Below are positions 11,886-23,800 of a stretch of DNA of 64,000 bases, in pieces. The stretch covers positions 181,382,556 through 181,446,555 of the forward strand of contig CP136067.1 in NCBI GenBank assembly GCA_032622095.1, given 5' to 3'. The notes under the pieces are model-generated. The model saw nothing but the letters and a program-made list of their open reading frames with translations. It searched no databases and had not been told where the DNA came from. The stretch comes from Siphonodentalium dalli (lineage: Eukaryota > Mollusca > Scaphopoda > Gadilida > Siphonodentaliidae). Numbering within the stretch: position 1 is the stretch's first letter; each line of letters begins with the position of its first letter. Position numbers and translations under genes: made by a program.

Positions 11886-14800
11886 GTACAGACCATTGCT
11901 AGAAAAGTTCATGGACGAAACAAATGACACATCTGACGAAAGTGATGACAATTCGGACGAAAGTGACAGTGAATAGTTAATATAATAAATTGTACTATGT
12001 ACCACTTGTCATGTTATTTTTCTCTTTTTTCCCTCGCTCACTTGCTTTTTTCGGTGGCGCTCACCACCTTACCCCCATAGTTTTCCGATGAATGGAAACA
12101 AGCCATGTTTGTGACTAAATCCTTAACCGCCGCCGCCACCGCCGCCGCCGCCGCCTCCGCCGCCGGCAGCGCGGCGTTGACATGCGCATTACGGCCGCCG
12201 CCGAAAACGACCAGATTTTAATTGTATTGTTTCAAGTTGCACAGACACAATCATGTGCATATGTTTACTGATTCAAACTAACTGTACATCAGAGGAAGCA
12301 ATTGCCCATTCTGCCTTCAGCTGGATATATAGGACGTACCCACTGAACCTCAACATAATTATTACGCAATTTGGAAAGAGAAGTAAGATATTTCGATAGA
12401 TTCACGAGATGTCGATACAAATGCTTATATATATACTCTCATTTTGAATTCACTCATAATTGCATTGACATTTGGATAGGTAGGTTGTATTGTAGCCAAT
12501 GTGATAAATTTGTATCCAGTACAAACAACACTAAGAGACGTTGTGAACGACAGCCTGAACTAGTTAACTAGTCCACCACGTTTCCCTTGTTTCTGTTCTA
12601 TATAAATATAGGTGCATAGAAGAACGCTCGATTTCACTGATTATATAGGAAAATGAAGTATCAATGTGAAGAGTGCAAGATAGTTTGAAGCGTCATATCA
12701 AAGTTAAACACACGCCTTCAGAACAACAACAACAACAACAACAACAGTATCATCAGCCACAACAACAACAACACCAACAACACCAACAACAACAACACCA
12801 ACAACAGTATCATCAGCCACAACAACAACAACACCAACAACAACAACAACACCAACAACAACAACAACACCACCACCAACAACAACAACAACAACAACAA
12901 CACCAACAACAACAACAACACCACCACCACCAACAACAACAACAACAGGCGGCGGCGGCGGCTGGTCGACTCGCATATATAAGAGAATGCATTGGCACAG
13001 GATAAAAAATCCCGACTTCTGACTGGATTTGATATAGCGGGTCACATTTATGACTAAATCCTGAATTTTGTTTAATTTTTGAAGTTTTTTGAAATTTGTG
13101 AAATTTGTGAAATTTGTGAAGTTTTTGAAGTTTTTGAAGTTTTTGAATTTTTTGAAATTTTGTAAGTTTTTGAAATTTTGTGAGTTTTTGAAATTTTTGA
13201 ACTTTTTGAACTTTTTGAACATTTTGAACTTTTTGAACTTTTTGAACTTTTTGGAAGTTTTCAATGCGAGTGTCATTTTAACATTATCCCACAGTGTGCG
13301 CCATGTGTTACTTTAACATTCATCCATAGTGAGTGTCACTTTAATAATCATCCCCAGTGAGAGCCTAGTATCCCTTTAATATTCAAGACTGAAGCTACCC
13401 CACCGAGATCATCACGTGATATACATGTAGATAATATACCATTCATATGGAGAAGTCTGGATATAACCAGCGGGTCATGTCCGGACATGTCCAACCGGTA
13501 CAAATAGACCGATGCGTGGGCGGAGAAGATAGGTCAAACTCCAACGGGAGTACTGCAGAGAATAGAGTTATCGTTCCTGAAATGCCCCCAAACAGGGTGG
13601 GTATCATCAGACGTATAATCAAAAAGAGATTTAACCAATCAATGTTTTAAAAGATGGTTAGTCGGTGGTATTAATATTAATAAATTTTGTTATTAATACT
13701 GGTCAGCCTCTATAATTAAATATATCATTACCAGGGATAATAACACTGAAAGGACAAAAAATCCCTCTTATTTCCATAGTGGTAGCTAATATTTATGATG
13801 GGAATATGATAAATTGAGTCAATCATATCAACGACAGTGCGTGTCGTAAACGCCAGCGAAGTACCTTGTGCATTCAGCCGTTACAAAATAAAATACATGG
13901 TTTTTAAAAATAAACCCAGTTGGTGAATACGAGCCCTGGTGTCAGTATTATTAAACTATTAAACAAATAAAACAAGGCAAAGTGAATCAAGTTCGGTGCA
14001 AGTTAGATACAATTCTCTACATCTCACCGACCCTTAACCCTTTCTATACTGAATGGATGTTCCCATTGACTTATAAACATATACATTGCAATGGTCTATT
14101 ATTCATCTGGAGGGTTTTTTTCTGGAAAAATAAGCAGATACCATATAATACAATGCATTTCGTCAATAAATCAATTCATTTCTTGTTCATTTTATTTCAC
14201 ACATTATTCACAAGGCTAAAACCTTCTGCACCAATAAATCAGAGGCACTTGTATTTTCTTGTGATGGGATGGGAATTCATTCATTATATGCAAACACATC
14301 TCATATCCTTTATCAGTATGATTAGACTCACAAAGCCTGAATTTAGTGTGTCTGACATTTGCAGAATGAGGTCCTCAGAGGGTGAATTTAGTGATGCTAT
14401 CCCGCACAGCGGGCTAGCATACCAAATGCACCCTCTGGGGACTACATTCTGCTTAGGCCTCATCTTCTGGGAAGTATCTATATTCTCAAATGAACATTGT
14501 TTTAGTTACTTTTCCACTTTTGTTGAGTAAAAATTCTACATCCCCTAAATTTGCAGAAGACAAAATGCATAATCAAGGTGACAAAATGGGTGAACTCACA
14601 AATTGCCAGGGTGTGAATGTTCCCTTACCCTTGGAACAAACGTCGCACTACCGACGACTCAAATTCAATTGTTTGAATTTGAGTAGACAAAAGTGAAACG
14701 ATTGTTTAAATAAATGCGAGTAGACTGTGTGGGATAGCGTCACTAAATTCACCTTCTGGGGAGGGGAACTCATTCTGCAAATGTCAGACACACTAAGTTC

Positions 14801-17800
14801 AGACTTCGACTCACCATGCAGTCTCTGGCTCCCATTTAACACTACATTTAATGGATCTATCCTTCCACCAAGTTTCTCCAGAGACCACCTGTAATTCTGT
14901 TTCTTCTCTGGCTTGAATTTGAAGAATATGGCTTCAGGGAGTCTGGTTGGTGCTTTATTAAACCACTGCAGATTAGCAGATAAACCTGCAATTGAAATTT
15001 TGGAGCTGACTACTTGTTATAGTACATATACAAATCAATTTAACCCTTCCGTGACTGGAGCTTCCTGAAAACCCTGTGCCAATGCATTCTCTATAAATAT
15101 GCGAGTGAGCCTAGCATTATCAGAGAATACATTGGCCTAACAATATTTACCTTGACTTTGTAAGCCAGTGCATTGTCTTATATATGCGAGGCTCCCTATA
15201 AGAGAATGCACTGGCACAGGATCTTTAATGCTGCACCTGCACAGCTCCCGCCATGAAAGGGTTAATATAAAATTGAAATTACCTAATCATATGCATGGCA
15301 CAAATTTTCATTCGCCAGCAGGTTGCCTGAGAATTAACAAAAAAGTTGATGGAATAGACTTTTATACAGCCTGTAACAAAGAAATATCTACGGCCTTAGT
15401 GACCTCAGTACACTCAAACTAGCCCAACCCTAGCTGAAATCAAACAACTGATTGGGTAATGCCGTCTTTTGCAATGATGAAGATACAAGGTGTAACCAAT
15501 ACTCAATAAGAGTCATTGCCTTTCAAGTTAAAAATCATCACCATGCAACAGGCCTCTCAATATAGCACCAGCCATTTGCAGAATGAGGTCCCCAGAGGGT
15601 GAATTTAGTGACACTACCCTGCAGTGGACTAGCATCACTAAATTCACCCTCTGGGGACCTCATTCTGCTTAAGCTGCTTTCACATATGTCCGCTTAACAC
15701 AGGCGTTTTACGGATGCATTAGGCGGACATCCGCATTATACTTTCACATAGGTCCGTTTAGCTCTGCGCTTACGCGTCCGTTAGCGGATGCGCAAAGAAA
15801 TATTTGTATGTACATATAGTCCTTTCGCCATGGATTCCTACAACGAATAGGACGTTTTCATGATTGCGTTCTACATCTACAACAAAAGAAGACAAATAGA
15901 CCAAAACGATGCTACCCTGCATAGCGGGCTAGTATCACCAAATTCACCCTCTGGGGACCTCATTCTGCTTACACCTCAGCAGGATGAGGTTCCCTGAGGG
16001 TGAATTTGGTGATGCTAGCCCACTATGCGGGGTAGCATCACTAAATTCACCGTCTGGGGACCTCATTCTGCAAATGACAGACAACCTATTTAAAGGCTTG
16101 CAACAGGATCAACTTTCATTACCACCTTCAACAAAAATTTTATTCTTGGATAGGTACCAGTAGTTTCTTGCATGTTTGCCCGAATGAATGAAATCCTTTC
16201 AAGTCTCAAGACACTTACGGTGAGTTACTGTGTTTAAGGAGTAGCTAATCCAGGTTTGTTTCGTCTCGACACTTATGGTGAGTTACTGTGTTTAAGGATT
16301 AGCTAATCCAGGTTTGTTTCGTCTTGACACTTACGGTGGGTTACTGTGTTTAAGGAGTAGCTAATCCAGGTTTGTTTCGTCTCGACACTTATGGTGAGTT
16401 ACTGTGTTTAAGGATTAGCTAATCCAGGTTTGTTTCGTCTTGACACTTACGGTGGGTTACTGTGTTTAAGGAGTAGCTAATCCAGGTTTGTTTCGTCTCG
16501 ACACTTATGGTGAGTTACTGTGTTTAATGATTAGCTAATCCAGGTTTGTTTCGTCTTGACACTTACGGTGGGTTACTGTGTTTAAGGAGTAGCTAATCCA
16601 GGTTTGTTTCGGACAGCCATATTTTGTTGCTGCTTCCTCAAAACCTTTTATTGATATATTTAGTAAGAAGTTGCAACTTCCATCTGGAAAGGAACAAAAT
16701 TAGGATTAAAGATACGGTAAGTGTTGACAGTGGGTATTGCTGTTAAAATAGTCACATCCGTTAAAACTGCCAAAAACAGAAGGAAAATTATATTATAGAC
16801 AAATATTATTCTTATACCAATCATAAATATCACGCAAATTGCATGTTATTGTCATGTTAGTACTCAAATGTAAACAAATGCCATGTTATATAAACAACAG
16901 TAAGCGATAAGCAAAACATTCAACACTGGGGAGACGCCACAAAGTGAACTTTGGTTAGAAATGCCACCTTGTTGTTTACAACGTGCCTGCATAGCACTTG
17001 CTAACAGTGTTCGCCTGGCCCGAAAATTTTTGTAGCCATTTTTTTAGCCACTTGTGCAATTTTGTTAGCCACTTTTTAAAAAGTTTAGCCACATATTGTG
17101 GGATAAAGAAATCAGTAAGTTTTTTAACTTTACACGGTTGGTCATTTTGACTCGTGCCGAAATCTAATTTACGTTTGCGATTCATTGTGAAAATTCGGAA
17201 TGTGGACTTTCTTCAAACTCTCCACATTTAAAGGAGTCTTAAAACAACAGACGCCATGGTATCAGACGCTGTCATAAAACCGTCTGGAGTGGTATCCACA
17301 CCTCCGAATTAGTTAAACAAAGCCTGAATGCGTTGTTCTATTCAAATTAATTGCCCCTAAAGCCTATACTGATTCATAACAGGCGCCAGTCTCGTCCCAT
17401 TCAACACTATCCATTGCGGGGGAATGTGAGAAGCTATTGAATTGAGCGTATATATGACTTCACTCTTTTGCAATCAGTTTAAAACACCGTAAAATAAAGC
17501 TCTTTTGTTACACAGGAAGCCATTTCATAAACCTATGTTTACTCAATTGTGATAGCGTCTTAAGAATCCACCTCTACACGACCATTAACTAATTCCCAAT
17601 GGCGTGAAACCAACGCCAGATAGTATGGCTAATCGAACACACCAGTAATCTCGCACTTCTCGTCAGCTCTCGCTAATAACGTTAAGTCTCTTTGTTTACA
17701 ATAAATTGTTGAGTCCCTGGTCGACACAGAAAATGTTTGTAGCCATATTTTTAGCCACAAGCATATTTATTTCAGCCACTTCGTATTTTTTTCTCGCAAT

Positions 17801-20800
17801 TTGCTAAATTTGATTAACGGCAGGGCGAACACTGCTTGCTAATCACCTCAATAGGTCCATATTGAACGCAAATCACTCTCCTAAAAAAATTGTCACAGTG
17901 TTGAATCTTTTGCTTATTGCTCACTATTTACCTGCTGTATATAAACAAACGCTCGGCTCACACAAAGTGTGTTTTGTGGATAATATCACATTTATACTAT
18001 CATTACACTATACTTTTAGTATATTATTGAGGAAAATTTCATAATTTGTTAACTGTTATTTCTAAATTATAACCTATAACGAAGGCCAGCCGTGCCATTA
18101 AAGTAGCATTCAGAGGAATCTCTTGCATTGGTCCATACGTTGCATTGACATGATCCATTGCCTGCATTAAACCATTCACACAGGTATGTACGATGTATTG
18201 TAACAGATATTCCAATTAATAATTGCAGCTAATAAGTTCAATACGGGAATATTCTGTGCGAAAAATTTAAAACAGCTGGAAAATGGTTGTGATCATGGCA
18301 AGTATTTTTCAGAACATATTAAGCCGGTATATCATATGAAGCCGGTATATCATATGAAGCCGGTATATCATATGAAGCCGGTACATCAGAACATATGAAG
18401 CCGGTACATCAGAACATATGAAGCCGGTACATCAGAACATATGAAGCCGGTACATCAGAACATATGAAGCCGGTATATCATATGAAGCCGGTATATCAGA
18501 ACATATGAAGCCGGTACATCAGAACATATGAAGCCGGTACATCAGAACATATGAAGCCGGTATATCATATGAAGCCGGTATATCAGAACATATGAAGCCG
18601 GTACATCAGAACATATGAAGCCGGTACATCAGAACATATGAAGCCGGTACATCAGATCATATGAAGCCGGTATATCATATGAAGCCGGTACATCAGAACA
18701 TATGAAGCCGGTATATCATATGAAGCCGGTACATCAGAACATATGAAGCCGGTATATCATATGAAGCCGGTATATCAGAACATATGAAGCCGGTATATCA
18801 TATGAAGCCGGTACATCAGAACATATGAAGCCGGTATATCATATGAAGCTGGTACATCAGAACATATGAAGCCGGTATATCATATGAAGCCGGTATATCA
18901 GAACATATGAAGCCGGTATATCATATGAAGCAGGTATATCATATGAAGCCGGTACATCAGAACATATGAAGCCGGTATATCATATGAAGCCGGTACATCA
19001 GAACATATGAAGCCGGTATATCATATGAGGCCGGTATATCATATGAAGCCAGTATATCATATGAAGCCGGTATATCAGAACATATGAAGCCGGTATATCA
19101 TATGAAGCCGGTACATCAGAACATATGAAGCCGGTATATCATATGAAGCCGGTACATCAGAACATATGAAGCCGGTATATCATATGAAGCCGGTACATCA
19201 GAACATATGAAGCCGGTATATCATATGAAGCCGGTATATCAGAACATATGAAGCCGGTATATCATATGAAGCCGGTACATCAGAACATATGAAGCCGGTA
19301 TATCATATGAAGCCGGTACATCAGAACATATGAAGCCGGTATATCATATGAAGCCGGTATATCAGAACATATGAAGCCGGTATATCATATGAAGCCGGTA
19401 CATCAGAACATATGAAGCCGGTATATCATATGAGGCCGGTATATCATATGAAGCCAGTATATCATATGAAGCCGGTATATCAGAACATATGAAGCCGGGA
19501 TATCATATGAGGCCGGTATATCATATGAAGCCGGTATATCATATGAAGCGGTATATCAGAACATATGAAGCCGGTATATCATATGAGGCCGGTATATAAT
19601 ATGAAGCCGGTATATCAGAACATATGAAGCCGGTATATCAGAACATATGAAGCCGGTATATCAGAACATATGAAGCCGGTATATCAATAGTTTTTGTATT
19701 TATCAGAACATATGAAGCCAGTATATCAATAGTTTGTGTATTTATCAGAACATATGAAGCCAGTATATCAATAGTTTGTGTATTTATCAGAACATATGAA
19801 GCCAGTATATCAATAGTTTGTGTATTTATCAGAACATATGAAGCCAGTATATCAATAGTTTGTGTATTTATCAGAACATATGAAGCCAGTATATCAATAG
19901 TTTGTGTATTTATCAGAACATATGAAGCCGGTATATCAATAGTTTGTGTATTTATCAGAACATATGAAGCCAGTATATCAATAGTTTGTGTATTTATCCG
20001 AACATATGAAGCCGGTATATCAATAGTTTGTGTATTTATCAGAACATATGAAGCCAGTATATCAATAGTTTGTGTATTTATCAGAACATATGAAGCCAGT
20101 ATATCAATAGTTTGTGTATTTATCAGAACATATGAAGCCGGTATATCAATAGTTTGTGTATTTATCAGAACATATGAAGCCAGTATATCAATAGTTTGTG
20201 TATTTATCAGAACATATGAAGCCAGTATATCAATAGTTTGTGTATTTATCAGAACATATGAAGCCAGTATATCAATAGTTTGTGTATTTATCAGAACATA
20301 TGAAGCCGGTATATCAATAGTTTGTGTATTTATCAGAACATATGAAGCCAGTATATCAATAGTTTGTGTATTTATCAGAACATATGAAGCCAGTATATCA
20401 ATAGTTTGTGTATTTATCAGAACATATGAAGCCGGTATATCAATAGTTTGTGTATTTATCAGAACATATGAAGCCAGTATATCAATAGTTTGTGTATTTA
20501 TCAGAACATATGAAGCCAGTATATCAATAGTTTGTGTATTTATCAGAACATATGAAGCCGGTATATCAATAGTTTGTGTATTTATCAGAACATATGAAGC
20601 CGGTATATCAATAGTTTGTGTATTTATCAGAACATATGAAGCCAGTATATCAATAGTTTGTGTATTTATCAGAACATATGAAGCCAGTATATCAATAGTT
20701 TGTGTATTTATCCGAACATATGAAGCCGGTATATCAATAGTTTGTGTATTTATCCGAACATATGAAGCCAGTATATCAATAGTTTGTGTATTTATCCGAA

Positions 20801-23800
20801 CATATGAAGCCAGTATATCAATAGTTTGTGTATTTATCCGAACATATGAAGCCGGTATATCAATAGTTTGTGTATTTATCCGAACATATGAAGCCGGTAT
20901 ATCAATAGTTTGTGTATTTATCAGAACATATGAAGCCAGTATATCAATAGTTTGTGTATTTATCCGAACATATGAAGCCAGTATATCAATAGTTTGTGTA
21001 TTTATCCGAACATATGAAGCCGGTATATCAATAGTTTGTGTATTTATCCGAACATATGAAGCCAGTATATCAATAGTTTGTGTATTTATCCGAACATATG
21101 AAGCCAGTATATCAATAGTTTGTGTATTTATCCGAACATATGAAGCCGGGATATCAATAGTTTGTGTATTTATCCGAACATATGAAGCCGGTATATCAAT
21201 AGTTTGTGTATTTATCCGAACATATGAAGCCGGTATATCAATAGTTTGTGTATTTATCCGAACATATGAAGCCAGTATATCAATAGTTTGTGTATTTATC
21301 CGAACATATGAAGCCAGTATATCAATAGTTTGTGTATTTATCCGAACATATGAAGCCGGGATATCAATAGTTTGTGTATTTATCCGAACATATGAAGCCG
21401 GTATATCAATAGTTTGTGTATTTATCCGAACATATGAAGCCGGTATATCAATAGTTTGTGTATTTATCCGAACATATGAAGCCAGTATATCAATAGTTTG
21501 TGTATTTATCCGAACATATGAAGCCAGTATATCAATAGTTTGTGTATTTATCCGAACATATGAAGCCGGGATATCAATAGTTTGTGTATTTATCCGAACA
21601 TATGAAGCCGGTATATCAATAGTTTGTGTATTTATCCGAACATATGAAGCCAGTATATCAATAGTTTGTGTATTTATCCGAACATATGAAGCCAGTATAT
21701 CAATAGTTTGTGTATTTATCCGAACATATGAAGCCGGGATATCAATAGTTTGTGTATTTATCCGAACATATGAAGCCGGTATATCAATAGTTTGTGTATT
21801 TATCAGAACATATGAAGCCAGTATATCAATAGTTTGTGTATTTATCCGAACATATGAAGCCGGGATATCAATAGTTTGTGTATTTATCAGAACATATGAA
21901 GCCAGTATATCAATAGTTTGTGTATTTATCAGAACATATGAAGCCGGTATATCAATAGTTTGTGTATTTATCAGAACATATGAAGCCGGTATATCAGAAC
22001 ATATGAAGCCGGTATATCAGAACATATGAAGCCGGTATATCAATAGTTTGTGTATTTATCAGAACATATGAAGCCGGTATATCAGAACATATGAAGCCGG
22101 TATATCAGAACATATGAAGCCGGTATATCATATGAAGCCGGTATATCATATGAAGCCGGTATATCATATGAAGCCGGTATATCAATAGTTTGTGTATTTG
22201 TCAAGTTATCTTATACCTCCTTCCAAATTATGTAAACAAACTTTGAAAGCTCGAATGAGACATGTGAGTTTAATATGGGAATTTATTTTTATATTTTCAA
22301 AGAATTAGAGGAAAAATAAGCAACAATTATCCTGCAAATGATGGAAACCCCTTGACAACCTATTAACCCATTTATATGCATCCCTGTCTGAAATTTCTAA
22401 ATGTTGTTGTTTCAGACATTTATTTCAATTGGACACGTGCCCTATTACCATATCTACAATGGAGATTACAGACAATAAGTTAAACAAGCCTAGGCCTGGA
22501 AAAAGTGTGTCTGTCATTTGCAGAATGAGGTCCCCAGAGGGTGAATTTAGTGACACTATCCCACATGGTGAGATAGCATTCAGCAAATTCACCCTCTGGG
22601 GACCTCATTCTGCTTAGGCCTTATCTTCTATGGGAGACATAGGATCGGATTGAAGTTCCCAAGTTGAGTTGGTGATGTTCACCCATTAGTCACCTCGATT
22701 TTGCATTTTATCATCTGCAAATTAGGGGATATAGAAACTTCCCAGTAGGGAAAAAATAACTAAAAACAATGTTAATTTGAGACTATATATACTTCCCAGA
22801 AGATGAGGCCTAAGCAGTATCACTAAATTTACCCTCTGGGGACCTCATTCTGCAAATGACAGACACACTATTTACAGACTTGAAGGTAAAAGATACCAAC
22901 CTGTTTTTTGATACATCTTAACGAGATTACTCTTCCATATTTTACTCGTCACATTAACGTTTTCAGTCAAATTGAGTTTTCCGATTCCCAGCCAGAAGTG
23001 TGGGCCATACACATAGTTCTTGTTGAAGTATTCAAAGTCTGTTTCATTGTAAGTCTGGTACACAAACTCTCCAAGAGGATTTGAAGATGAGGCCCAATTA
23101 GACTGAAACAAAAAAGATGACAATAAAGATTTTCTAAGAAATTGGATTCTGAAATGACAAGCGATATAATTCAGCACAGTAGCCATGGATAGACTTAAAG
23201 ACATATTATGTACTTGTTTGGGTGCGTGAAACTGATAAGTTAGTACTTAGGTGCTATGTCAACTGGGGGAGTGTAGCATTCTACTAACATCACCGTAAAT
23301 CGCATGCAAATCGACCGTACCACTCCATAGAAAACATTACTTGAACTACGCTAAATTGTAAATATTTACTACTTTAATCGGGACGCTTTTATCGGCGATA
23401 AACTAACGAAAACGTTTTCACCATCCGCAGTCACTGCATTTAATTAATATATAAGAATGACGGTGTGTGTTGTCAATTTAGATATAATATTTGTAAAAAT
23501 AACAACTTTGAACAAGATTATTCCCCATTCCTATTTGATTACCACACCGGAGTGTTTCACATCACTTTAACCCTTTCATGATTGGAGCAGGCTGGTGCAG
23601 CACTAAAGATCTATGCATTCTATTATATATGCATGTCTCCCATAGGGAGCCTCACATTATAGGAGAATTCACGGGCTTACAAGGTGAATGTAAATATTGT
23701 TAGGCCAATATATTCTCTTATATATGCAAGGCTCCCTATGGAAGACTCGCATATATAAGAGAATGCATTGGCACAGGGTTTTTCGCAAAATTTCAGGAAG

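Larger units (their letters stand above)
7376..13612. mobile_element. 6.2 kb palindrome: inverted dimer of a truncated Polinton/Maverick-like element
   Basis: Two arms of about 3.1 kb run from near 7,376 and near 13,612 to a centre near 10,490-10,520, with a spacer of about 40 bp. Several translated ORFs are identical between arms, so identity is very high. From the centre outward each arm carries, in order: the C-terminal end of a protein-primed type DNA polymerase B, an F-box-like ORF, a P-loop ATPase fragment, two short unknown ORFs, a Cys-rich ORF and a C2H2 zinc finger with polyglutamine. PolB plus packaging-type ATPase indicates a Polinton/adintovirus-like element. Capsid, protease and integrase are absent, so both copies are defective. 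Arms differ in (TA)n length, CAA/CAC repeat length, a 19-bp deletion and a few substitutions. The palindrome lies wholly inside intron 12 of the GH38-like gene. Confidence 0.85.

Noticed and set aside
13982-14530. Plus-strand ORF of 182 codons
   Set aside because: Its second half is family B MITE sequence and the first half has no recognised domain; no splice or promoter support.
22901-23204. Alternative reading of exon 11 as a 110-residue single-exon gene starting at 23,204
   Set aside because: The part above 23,102 is intron with a clear ttttgtttcag acceptor; only the downstream part matches the gene family.
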